Positions 57,267 to 64,000 of a DNA stretch of 64,000 nt are shown one piece after another. Source of the stretch: Staphylococcus shinii (lineage in GTDB: Bacteria; Bacillota; Bacilli; Staphylococcales; Staphylococcaceae); contig NZ_JAGEVL010000001.1 of assembly GCF_017583065.1 (NCBI RefSeq), forward strand, positions 1 through 64,000. Reading direction: 5' to 3'. Position numbers and translations under genes: made by a program. Below the pieces are notes generated by a model. That model saw only the letters and a program-made list of their open reading frames with translations. It had not been told where the DNA came from and searched no databases. Position 1 is the stretch's first letter. The number at the start of each line of letters is the position of its first letter.

Positions 57267-58103
57267 TTGGAAAATATTACATTTTACAATGGGAATGAGA
57301 TGCCGATTGTTGGTTTAGGTACATTCCGCGTGGAGAATAACGATGAATGTGCAGCATCAGTAAAACATGCAATTGAAAGTGGTTATACACATATCGATAC
57401 GGCGATGATTTATGAAAATGAAGACAAGGTAGGTCAAGGTATTGCTGAAGGATTAGCTTCAACAGGATTAAAAAGAAGTGACTTATTCATTACTTCTAAA
57501 TTATGGCTTGATGACTATGGTAGACAAAACGTCGCAAATGCATATGAAACAAGTTTAAACAAACTAGGCTTAGATTATTTAGATCTATATCTAATGCACT
57601 GGCCTGGGACTGACGAAGCACTGATGATTGATACATGGCAAGGTATGGAAGATCTTTATAAAAATGATAAAGTGAAAAATATTGGTGTAAGTAATTTTAA
57701 TGTTGAACATTTAGAAGCATTATTAGCGCAAGTTTCAATTAAACCAGTAATAAATCAAGTAGAATTCCATCCATATTTATTACAATCTTCTTTAAATAGA
57801 TATCTGGAAGTTCAAAATATTCATATGGAGTCTTGGTCACCATTAATGAATGCACAAATTTTGGAAGATGAAACAGTAAACGAAGTAGCAAATGAAGTAG
57901 GAAAATCACCGGCTCAAGTAATCATTAGATGGAATATTGAACATGGTGTTGTAGTAATCCCAAAATCGGTTACTCCTTCTAGAATAGAAGAGAATATTGA
58001 TGTATTTGATTTCGCTTTAACAGCTGAACAAATAGAAAAATTAGATAACCTCAATGAAGAACGTAGAATTGGACCAGATCCTGCAAAATACAGTGGTCAT
58101 TAA
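57267..58103 (+). CDS. Aldo/keto reductase
   Basis: This 278-residue NADPH-dependent oxidoreductase is a TIM barrel of the 2,5-diketogluconate reductase/YvgN type. The catalytic tetrad is visible: Asp in HIDTAMIYENE with its Tyr, Lys in ITSKLW, and His in LMHWPG. NADPH-binding IPKSVTPSRIEEN lies near residue 233. The natural substrate is unknown, with methylglyoxal-like aldehydes common for the group. The start is TTG 57267, behind AAAAGGGG. Confidence 0.92.
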   Translation: MENITFYNGNEMPIVGLGTFRVENNDECAASVKHAIESGYTHIDTAMIYENEDKVGQGIAEGLASTGLKRSDLFITSKLWLDDYGRQNVANAYETSLNKLGLDYLDLYLMHWPGTDEALMIDTWQGMEDLYKNDKVKNIGVSNFNVEHLEALLAQVSIKPVINQVEFHPYLLQSSLNRYLEVQNIHMESWSPLMNAQILEDETVNEVANEVGKSPAQVIIRWNIEHGVVVIPKSVTPSRIEENIDVFDFALTAEQIEKLDNLNEERRIGPDPAKYSGH

Positions 58104-58261
58104 AAAATTATATAAAACGCTATTTTTAGTAAAATAACAATAATTAAATTATTGAGTTAGTGATACATAATCATTAGCTTTGATTTAATTATGTATATGT
58201 TATAGATTTACAAGTCTAATGAACTTGTCATTATTATATATGAATAATTTTAAATGAAAGC

Positions 58262-58304
58262 AAAAAGCCATAAACTCAATTTAATGAATTTATGGCTTTT
58301 TATA
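58262..58304. terminator. Bidirectional terminator between AKR and crcB
   Basis: AAAAAGCCATAAA and TTTATGGCTTTTT pair perfectly, with A and T runs on both sides. Confidence 0.88.
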
Positions 58305-58325
58305 ATGAACTTTTAAGATTGCACT

Positions 58326-58679
58326 TTATAATATGTAACCTAATAAACAGGCTAAAAAGGAAACACCATATTGGAGTGCAGAATAAGTAATGAAATAAAC
58401 AAATTTCTTTTTAATCATTAATAGTTGGACGAGTTCAGATGATAAAGTAGAAAAGGTAGTAAGACCGCCTAAAATACCAACTATTAAAAAGGGTTCAATC
58501 CAATCTAACTTGAGCAGCGAGCCTAATAAGAGTCCAATGATAAAACTACCACCTATGTTAACGATAGGCGTTGCAACTGGTAATTTACTATTGAATTTGT
58601 GATTACAAAAATTAGTGATAAATCCTCGGATGACTGCACCTATGCCACCGCCCAACATGATTAGTAAACAGTTAATCAT
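58326..58679 (-). CDS. crcB: Fluoride channel subunit CrcB/Fluc (second gene)
   Basis: This 117-residue protein has four membrane segments and exports fluoride as a dual-topology dimer or paired heterodimer. The family features are [11 protein letters not shown], the pore-lining asparagine in [15 protein letters not shown], and [12 protein letters not shown]. It overlaps the upstream crcB gene by 8 bases. Paired genes of this kind usually make two subunits of opposite topology. Confidence 0.93.
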   Translation of the reverse strand: MINCLLIMLGGGIGAVIRGFITNFCNHKFNSKLPVATPIVNIGGSFIIGLLLGSLLKLDWIEPFLIVGILGGLTTFSTLSSELVQLLMIKKKFVYFITYSALQYGVSFLACLLGYIL

Positions 58680-59040
58680 GAGCTACTTCCCCCAATCTAA
58701 CACCGATATAACATAAGAAAATTCCTAAAACATAGCTACTTAGCGCATAAAAAGTAAGGGATAAATAAGCTTGTTGCTCAAATAGATGTATAAGTTCAAA
58801 TTGAAATGTCGAAAAGGTAGTCATTGCACCCAATAGACCTGTAGTAATACCTTTTTTTAAAAGTGGGTTATTCTTATAATATTCTATAGTCAGTGTCCCT
58901 AGAAAACCCATTAAAAAAGCACCTAAAATATTAGCGATAAATGTGCCAATAGGAAAAGCAGAATTAACACTGATAAATGAAAACAAGTATCTTAGTAGCG
59001 CACCGACAGCGCCTCCTACAAAAATATATAAATATTGCAT
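58672..59040 (-). CDS. crcB: Fluoride channel subunit CrcB/Fluc (first gene)
   Basis: This is a 122-residue paralog of the following gene, with [28 protein letters not shown] and [15 protein letters not shown] 59040 gives a 10-base spacing from GGAAG. The ATG at 59049 touches that site. No fluoride riboswitch is recognisable upstream; only a small hairpin (TAGCAAC/GTTGCTA) lies at about 59080-59098. Confidence 0.92.
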   Translation of the reverse strand: MQYLYIFVGGAVGALLRYLFSFISVNSAFPIGTFIANILGAFLMGFLGTLTIEYYKNNPLLKKGITTGLLGAMTTFSTFQFELIHLFEQQAYLSLTFYALSSYVLGIFLCYIGVRLGEVAHD

Positions 59041-59231
59041 TTTTAGCATGCTTCCTTTCTAAAAACCAGGACAAGTTTTAGCAACATCGCGTTGCTATTA
59101 ATTCTTATTTATTGTTAGCATAATATCAAGTATAAATAGAAATATAGAATATATTTTAAATTGAAATCGTTCAGAACTGCTTAGGTTTAGGCATAATTTT
59201 TAAAAATCAAAGATTCGCTTTGACCACAATA

Positions 59232-59272
59232 AATAGAGGCCAAGACATACATCGTTGTCCCAGCCCCCTTAA
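59232..59272 (-). terminator. Terminator of the small membrane protein gene
   Basis: On the minus strand GGGGCTGGGAC pairs through G-T wobbles with GTCTTGGCCTC, a variant of the common staphylococcal GAGGCTGGGAC terminator repeat. Confidence 0.75.
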
Positions 59273-59578
59273 TTAGAATATTATGCCAAATGTTGATAGA
59301 GAAGCAATAATATGAATAACAATTACAACTAATATAACGTATGGTAATATTTTGCTTGCTTTTCGTATCCAATCTGACTCTTCGTGTAGATGTTTGATTG
59401 ATTTATCAGCAAAAATAATGGAAATTATTAAAATAATAGCATTTATAATACTACAAACAAATATTAATTTTATCATCGAATTAAAATGCATGTTTAATAG
59501 AGGGTTTCTTGTATTAAAATAAAAACTAACAATAACCAATAAACTAGATAAATAAAAATAAAGTTTTGAACGTGCCAT
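59273..59578 (-). CDS. Hypothetical small membrane protein
   Basis: This 101-residue protein has three predicted membrane segments (about 5-22, 33-56 and 77-99) and a short charged loop with ADKSIKHLHEESDWIRKASK. No enzymatic motif is visible. AGGAGG precedes the ATG. The upstream region 59579-59857 is AT-rich and contains no other gene. Function is unknown. Confidence 0.6.
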   Translation of the reverse strand: MARSKLYFYLSSLLVIVSFYFNTRNPLLNMHFNSMIKLIFVCSIINAIILIISIIFADKSIKHLHEESDWIRKASKILPYVILVVIVIHIIASLSTFGIIF

Positions 59579-59857
59579 TTGTACCTCCTAATGCAATTCA
59601 TTTAACTATAATACCATAAATTTACAAAAAACTAATGAAATTTATGTTTATATAGTATATTAACATATTGAATATATGCTCCTGTACCAATAGTCAATAT
59701 ATATAATAAAAGTTTAATTTTACTGTAAAAATATTCTGATTTTAAGCAAAAGATTAGAAATAATGCTTTGTAAGTGGTATAACTAAGTTGTATGGTTAAT
59801 AACCGTTATCAAATAATTCTTTGTTGAATTATTTAATTAAGTCAGGAGGAATAAGTA

Positions 59858-60571
59858 ATGGCAAAATTAAATGTTGAAGTATTTGCGGATGGTGCAGATA
59901 TTGAAGAAATGAAAGCAGCTTATAAAAATAAACAGGTTGATGGTTTTACTACTAACCCAAGTTTAATGGCAAAAGCAGGTGTAACTGATTATAAAGCTTT
60001 CGCTGAAGAAGCTGTTCGCGAGATTCCTGATGCTTCTATCTCATTTGAAGTATTTGCAGATGATTTAGAAACTATGGCAAAAGAAGCTGAAATTTTAAAA
60101 CAATATGGTAGTAACGTATTTGTTAAAATTCCAGTTGTAAACACAAAAGGTGAATCAACTATTTCTCTAATTAAAAAATTATCAGCAGAAAATGTTCGTT
60201 TAAACGTGACTGCTGTTTATACTTTAGATCAAGTTAAAGAAATTACAGATGCTGTAACTGAAGGTGTTCCAACTTATGTATCAGTATTTGCTGGCCGTAT
60301 TGCAGATACAGGAGTTGACCCAATTCCTATGATGAAAGAAGCTGCTGAAATTACACATAGTAAAGACGGCGTGAAATTATTATGGGCTAGTTGCCGTGAA
60401 GTAATTAATGTTATACAAGCTGATGAAGTTGGCGCTGATATTATCACATGTCCAGCAGATGTTGTTAAAAAAGTAAACAACAATCTTGGCCGTGACATTA
60501 ATGAACTCTCAGTTGATACAGTTAAAGGATTTGCAAAAGATATCCAAAGTTCAGGCTTATCAATTCTTTAA
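59858..60571 (+). CDS. Transaldolase-like (TalC/FSA-type) aldolase
   Basis: This 237-residue TIM-barrel aldolase is of the short transaldolase group. Markers are VDGFTTNPSLMAKAG near residue 30, the Schiff-base lysine in VFVKIPVV near 90, and SVFAGRIADTGVDP near 145. The group includes transaldolase of the pentose phosphate pathway and fructose-6-phosphate aldolase. The C-terminal region is atypical, so activity is left open. AGGAGG precedes the ATG, and the gene is monocistronic. Confidence 0.85.
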   Translation: MAKLNVEVFADGADIEEMKAAYKNKQVDGFTTNPSLMAKAGVTDYKAFAEEAVREIPDASISFEVFADDLETMAKEAEILKQYGSNVFVKIPVVNTKGESTISLIKKLSAENVRLNVTAVYTLDQVKEITDAVTEGVPTYVSVFAGRIADTGVDPIPMMKEAAEITHSKDGVKLLWASCREVINVIQADEVGADIITCPADVVKKVNNNLGRDINELSVDTVKGFAKDIQSSGLSIL

Positions 60572-60615
60572 TCGTAAAAGTAAATTGAGTTTTATTTTTA
60601 ATTTAAAATAGTGAA

Positions 60616-60654
60616 AAAAACCGGGGCATTTATTAATGTCTCGGTCTTTTTTAT
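60616..60654 (+). terminator. Terminator after the transaldolase-like gene
   Basis: AACCGGGGCATT and AATGTCTCGGTC pair with G-T wobbles, then a T-run. Confidence 0.82.
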
Positions 60655-60776
60655 ACATTAAAAATATAAAATTTTGAAATATATCTGATATACTGTATAT
60701 TATAAATTTTCTAGCTAATTCACTCCTTGTTCAATGTTATGATGCATGCAATGATTAGCTAGTTAGGAGTGAAGTA

Positions 60777-61412
60777 ATGAAGTTACAGCCACCTAATATT
60801 AATGGTTATTTAGAGAAGAAAGATTTAACAGATGTATTTGATGAAGTTGATGATCTAATAGAATTAGCAGAAATCTCAAATTCATCATTGGAAGGAAAAG
60901 TATTAGATAGGTTGTTAATATATGAATCAACTATCAAAGATTGTAGTTTTGCTAATTCAGATTTGGGGCGCGCTGATTTTACAGATGTTGTATTTGAAAA
61001 CTGTGATTTTTCAAATTCTAAGATGGATTATGGAACTATTCATAGAGTATCTTTTAAAAATTGTAGAATGACAGGAACATTATTCAAAAACATGAGATTA
61101 AGCCATATTACATTTGAAGAAGTAAAAGCAAATTTTATAAATTTAGTAGAATCGAAAATTGATACATTTAGAATCAATACAAGTGACCTAGAAAATGCTG
61201 AATTTCATAATACTTTGCTTAAAAACGTGGAATTTTTAAAATCTAATCTAAATAATATGTCAATCTACCAAACGTCATTAAAAAGTTGTGACATAAGTAA
61301 ATCATTTTTTGGACATATCACTGTTGGAAAAGATGATTTAATAGGGTGTAAAGTATCGAGTGAACAAGCTATTCAAATTGCTAAATTAATCGGTATTATT
61401 GTCGTTGACTAA
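60777..61412 (+). CDS. Pentapeptide repeat protein
   Basis: This 211-residue protein is built mostly from pentapeptide repeats (A/C-D/N-L/F-x-x), for example CSFANSDLGRADFTDVVFENCDFSNSKM (written in parts at about 60-90). Further diverged repeats follow up to about residue 180. Such proteins fold as a right-handed beta-helix. Qnr-like members mimic DNA and protect gyrase, but many others have unknown roles, and nothing here shows a quinolone role. AGGAG precedes the ATG. Confidence 0.85.
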   Translation: MKLQPPNINGYLEKKDLTDVFDEVDDLIELAEISNSSLEGKVLDRLLIYESTIKDCSFANSDLGRADFTDVVFENCDFSNSKMDYGTIHRVSFKNCRMTGTLFKNMRLSHITFEEVKANFINLVESKIDTFRINTSDLENAEFHNTLLKNVEFLKSNLNNMSIYQTSLKSCDISKSFFGHITVGKDDLIGCKVSSEQAIQIAKLIGIIVVD

Positions 61413-61548
61413 GTATAAAGAAATAAAATAGTAGTAATACATATTTATTCTAAAAACCGTCAAATTTAATTGAATCACTGTGATAATTGATTTATCATTT
61501 AAGAAAGTAACTGAAGTGATGTGAATGTGATAAAGGAGAACATTTCAA

Positions 61549-61998
61549 ATGAAAGCAAATATCTTTGAGCAAAAAGTGAAAAAGCAATTATGGTTTTTAA
61601 ACAAAAAAGAGAAAAATAAATTAGATGAAGTGTTATCTAAAACAGTTGATTTAAATGAAAGCGATCAATTAAAACGTCCAGTTGCATTCTCAAATCAATT
61701 TTTGAAGGAATATATTTTTAAAGAAAAAGTCGTTTCAAGTACGCAATTATTCGTATTATTATTAGGCATTTTAGGTACGTATATTGTACTTATTGGTTTG
61801 TTCTTGTTCGGTTTTTTGACAAGTTTGACTTCAGTACAATATTTCATTAAGCCAGAAGTCGAGCTATCAACAGTTACTGTTGTATTAACCTTGGTGGGAG
61901 CCTTGCTATTAGTTATAGTCAGTCTATACATGATAAAAGTAGTAACTGGATATTTCACTAAAAAATTATTGGAATATAAGCACAATAAAACTTTATAA
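61549..61998 (+). CDS. Hypothetical two-segment membrane protein
   Basis: This 149-residue protein has a charged N-terminal half (KQLWFLNKKEKNKLDEVLSK, a DUF1700/HAAS-like start), followed by two long hydrophobic segments (about 65-92 and 102-130) and a short basic tail. HAAS-type proteins often regulate partner factors, but no partner is evident here. GGAG precedes the ATG. It is convergent with the ComK-like gene, with only 2 bases between stop codons. Confidence 0.6.
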   Translation: MKANIFEQKVKKQLWFLNKKEKNKLDEVLSKTVDLNESDQLKRPVAFSNQFLKEYIFKEKVVSSTQLFVLLLGILGTYIVLIGLFLFGFLTSLTSVQYFIKPEVELSTVTVVLTLVGALLLVIVSLYMIKVVTGYFTKKLLEYKHNKTL

Positions 61999-62000
61999 GA

Positions 62001-62423
62001 CTAGCTTAAAAGGTGAGAAAGTGTTAAACTTTCTTGCCATTTTTTATATACAAAAATGTATGGGGCGTCTACAGTGATAAATGTCCCGTTATTAAAATAA
62101 ATTATTGTGGATGAACCTTTTGATTTTAAACCGTTAATAGTACACCCATTAATGTAATATTGTATAGGAGACCGTTGAGGCTTTACAGGGAATATTGTTG
62201 TTTGATGATTGATATAAATCGGCACTAATTTCCTTATTTTTAATATACGTTTAGACTGTTTAAGCTGAACTGTATGAGAGCGTTGGTGTTTCTCTAAAAT
62301 ATAGTTAATGGCTTGATTAATTGTAGAAGGGTATACAAATTGATGTGTAGTGAATTGGCAAATTGTAAGTGTTTCTGGCCCTATTGCAGTTTTAAAATAT
62401 AATATTTTAGTTAGATTGGACAT
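62001..62423 (-). CDS. ComK-like protein (EcfX-type), partner of SigS
   Basis: This 140-residue protein resembles the ComK competence factor in its middle: VPIYINHQTTIFPVKPQRSPIQYYINGCTINGLKSKGSSTIIYFNNGTFITVD. It is shorter than Bacillus ComK (192 residues). As I recall it, the gene downstream of sigS in S. aureus (ecfX) occupies this position. It starts at ATG behind GAGGTG, 12 bases after sigS, so the two form an operon. DNA binding is inferred from the family. Confidence 0.7.
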   Translation of the reverse strand: MSNLTKILYFKTAIGPETLTICQFTTHQFVYPSTINQAINYILEKHQRSHTVQLKQSKRILKIRKLVPIYINHQTTIFPVKPQRSPIQYYINGCTINGLKSKGSSTIIYFNNGTFITVDAPYIFVYKKWQESLTLSHLLS

Positions 62424-62435
62424 AAATATTTCACC

Positions 62436-62903
62436 TCATTTATTAAAATAATAGTTGTTATACTTAATTTTGACTCTATTTTGATAATTTTTTAATGTGG
62501 AAATTGAACAATTTAATTTTTCAGCTAACTCTTTTTGCTTATAACCTGCTAATTTTAACTGAAGCCAAAGTTGCTCTTTTTCTGATAATTGAGAAATGAA
62601 ATTTTCATACAAGATTTGAGCATCATCAAAGGAGTAATTAATATTAGAAAGGTTATCTAATTCAGCTACGTCGAATGTTTCTATTGAACGATGTGAACGA
62701 AAAAGGTCAATTAAAAAGTAATTGAGACGGGCATATAAAAATGAATTCAAAGATGATTTTTGAGGATTATAAACTTTTGATAATTCCCACATTTTTATCG
62801 TGAGTAATTGCACATATTCATCATTATTGTACTTAATATTATATTTCTTTAGTAGAAAATAGATAATGTGCTTGGAATTTTTATATAATTCATTAAACTC
62901 CAT
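62436..62903 (-). CDS. sigS: ECF-type RNA polymerase sigma factor SigS
   Basis: This 155-residue protein matches staphylococcal SigS as I remember it. The sigma-2 region is at about 10-70 (YNIKYNNDEYVQLLTIKMWELSKVYNPQKSSLNSFLYARLNYFLIDLFR). The sigma-4 helix-turn-helix is at about 105-150 (EKEQLWLQLKLAGYKQKELAEKLNCSISTLKNYQNRVK). SigS responds to DNA damage and wall stress in S. aureus. No anti-sigma gene is adjacent. ATG 62903 is used. It lies in a 13-base tandem duplication that places another ATG, with immediate out-of-frame termination, 13 bases upstream. Confidence 0.83.
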   Translation of the reverse strand: MEFNELYKNSKHIIYFLLKKYNIKYNNDEYVQLLTIKMWELSKVYNPQKSSLNSFLYARLNYFLIDLFRSHRSIETFDVAELDNLSNINYSFDDAQILYENFISQLSEKEQLWLQLKLAGYKQKELAEKLNCSISTLKNYQNRVKIKYNNYYFNK

Positions 62904-62918
62904 CGTTAAACTCCATCG
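62893..62918 (-). repeat. 13-bp tandem duplication across the sigS start
   Basis: TTAAACTCCATCG occurs twice in direct succession. It duplicates the start region of sigS, giving ATGGAGTTTAA twice on the minus strand. The upstream copy opens an eight-codon frame MEFNDGV-stop. Its GGAG now serves as the binding site for the real start, 7 bases away. Confidence 0.9.
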
Positions 62919-63120
62919 TTGTATATACAACAAAAATTTCCGGATAGATTTAGTTTATTGTTAAAAATAGTAAATTTCATTTGCTAAATAGTTATATAAG
63001 GTGTTAAATAGAAAGCATAAGGTAGATAAATTTAAGTTTTATAACATCAACGCGTATTCAACTTAAAGATATAGCAATTAGAGATAAATATTATCTTCGG
63101 ACAATTATCAGGAGGTTTTT

Positions 63121-63345
63121 ATGGATTACGCACATTTAAATTTAGAACATTTTTTTGCGAAACATAATGATTTAGATATAATTAAAGATAAATCAGACTT
63201 TGTTATGATTAATAATATGACAAATGAAATGATGTATCGAGATGGTGAAATAGAAGGTGCGATAGATTTAAATCGATATTATTACAAAAATAGATCTCAA
63301 GCTGCAAGTTTTATCATAATGGAATATCGTAAAAGTCAAGAGTAA
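63121..63345 (+). CDS. Hypothetical small protein
   Basis: This 74-residue hydrophilic protein has no recognised domain (MDYAHLNLEHFFAKHNDLDI...DLNRYYYKNRSQAASFIIMEYRKSQE). It has a perfect AGGAGG site before ATG and a terminator that begins inside its stop codon, so it is probably expressed. It is divergent from sigS. Function is unknown. Confidence 0.65.
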   Translation: MDYAHLNLEHFFAKHNDLDIIKDKSDFVMINNMTNEMMYRDGEIEGAIDLNRYYYKNRSQAASFIIMEYRKSQE

Positions 63346-63372
63346 TGAAATTAAGATTTCATTACTTTTTTT
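63342..63372 (+). terminator. Terminator overlapping the small gene's stop codon
   Basis: GTAATGAAAT and ATTTCATTAC form a perfect stem with a T-run. Confidence 0.9.
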
Positions 63373-63509
63373 ATGAATATATGACAACAATCAGATTAAA
63401 TTGTACGATTAAGTAATTAGTGTTAAACTTTATTATCAGATAGTCTCAATAGCAGTATTACATAGATTAAAGAGGCTCCATTCCTAATTATTACCTAAGA
63501 GGTGTGAAC

Positions 63510-64000
63510 ATGACGAAGCATAAAAAAGGCTCAATATTATCAATTATTGGTTTATTGATAATCTTAGGGGTAGCTGTAGTCGTTGTCTTTTCAATGATAT
63601 CAGATCAAATCTTTTTTAAAGATGTGGACGAACAAGAGAAAGTTGAAAATCTAAAGGTTACTTTAGATAAAGCATCTAAAAAGCAAATTGATAACTACAC
63701 AAGCCAACAAGTTTCAAGTAAAGATAATAAAAGTTGGAGAGATGCATCATCTACTGAGATAAAAGCCGCAATGAATAGTAGTAAGTTTATAGAGAGTGAT
63801 ACTCAAAAATATCAATTTTTAGAGTTGGATAAATACCAAGGAATCGATGAAAATAGAATTAAACGTATGTTAATTGATAATCCAATATTATTAAAACATT
63901 CAGATGACTTTATACAAGCAGCGAAAAATAAACATGTAAATGAAGTTTATTTGATTTCTCATGCGTTACTGGAAACAGGATCAGCTAAGAGTGAACTTGC
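63510..64000 (+). CDS. sagB: SagB-like membrane glucosaminidase, cut by the window end
   Basis: Only the first about 163 residues are present. A basic start (MTKHKKGS) leads into one membrane segment (about 8-30), and the rest is outside the cell. The sequence reaches the catalytic region of the GH73-type glucosaminidase fold: VNEVYLISHALLETGSAKSEL, with the catalytic glutamate in LLETG. In S. aureus SagB trims new glycan strands to final length. GAGGTG lies 7 bases before the ATG. Confidence 0.85.
   Translation, partial: MTKHKKGSILSIIGLLIILGVAVVVVFSMISDQIFFKDVDEQEKVENLKVTLDKASKKQIDNYTSQQVSSKDNKSWRDASSTEIKAAMNSSKFIESDTQKYQFLELDKYQGIDENRIKRMLIDNPILLKHSDDFIQAAKNKHVNEVYLISHALLETGSAKSEL

Noticed and set aside
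59041..59180. Fluoride riboswitch before crcB
   Set aside because: The conserved GGCGATGG...CCGCC core is absent. Only a small hairpin is present.

Overview
The window is a stretch of a Staphylococcus chromosome, most likely a coagulase-negative, non-aureus species. The evidence is the low G+C content, the staphylococcal peptidoglycan-type tRNA-Gly genes at the left edge, and the gene order yheB-yheA-yhaONM-prsA-yhaH-hit-ecsAB-traP-hemEHY. The adjoining menE-menC, pckA/metK and sigS/ecfX pairs, as I remember them from staphylococci, point the same way. The species cannot be fixed by eye.

Layout. 1-2600: three tandem wall-synthesis tRNA-Gly genes, panD, tRNA-Leu and an orphan PTS IIC. 2.9-10.1 kb: a fused glutamine-type ABC importer with its ATPase, queG-trmL (tRNA wobble-base modification), small proteins and fumC. 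10.5-17.9 kb: a pseudouridine synthase, the AirSR-type redox two-component system, a glutamate/dicarboxylate symporter, and a SEDS (FtsW/RodA) + LCP + TSUP membrane cassette. 18.2-24.0 kb (minus strand): a TarG-like teichoic acid export permease without its ATPase, pflBA with a Rex-like operator, and purU. 24.4-42.5 kb: a conserved Firmicutes core covering nuclease (YhaO/N/M), secretion (PrsA, Ecs) and coproporphyrin-dependent haem synthesis (hemE, hemH, hemY).

42.6-43.6 kb is an eight-tRNA operon with two tandem promoters. Immediately after it, 43.8-47.9 kb is the only clearly accessory segment. It holds a nonsense-split small gene, an unknown protein, a GNAT acetyltransferase, a 3'-truncated V8-type protease, a TarP-like wall teichoic acid glycosyltransferase that appears to start at AUU, an unknown partner gene, and a structured RNA candidate with attenuator-like alternative pairing.

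48-64 kb returns to core genes: menaquinone synthesis (menE, menC), yidD, a Nudix hydrolase, divergent pckA (CcpA-type site) and metK (SAM-I riboswitch), an aldo-keto reductase, paired CrcB fluoride channels, a transaldolase-like protein, the ECF sigma factor SigS with a ComK-like partner, and the start of a SagB-type glucosaminidase cut by the window end.

Cell-envelope genes recur: wall-specific tRNAs, SEDS/LCP, TarG, TarP, PrsA and SagB. Redox and respiration genes (AirSR, fumC, pflBA/Rex, haem, menaquinone) are the second theme. Most of the window is ordinary core genome. The best candidates for something undescribed are the AUU-started TarP-like gene with its coupled 88-residue partner, the RNA near 47.6 kb, and the decoy start codons in front of menE and sigS.
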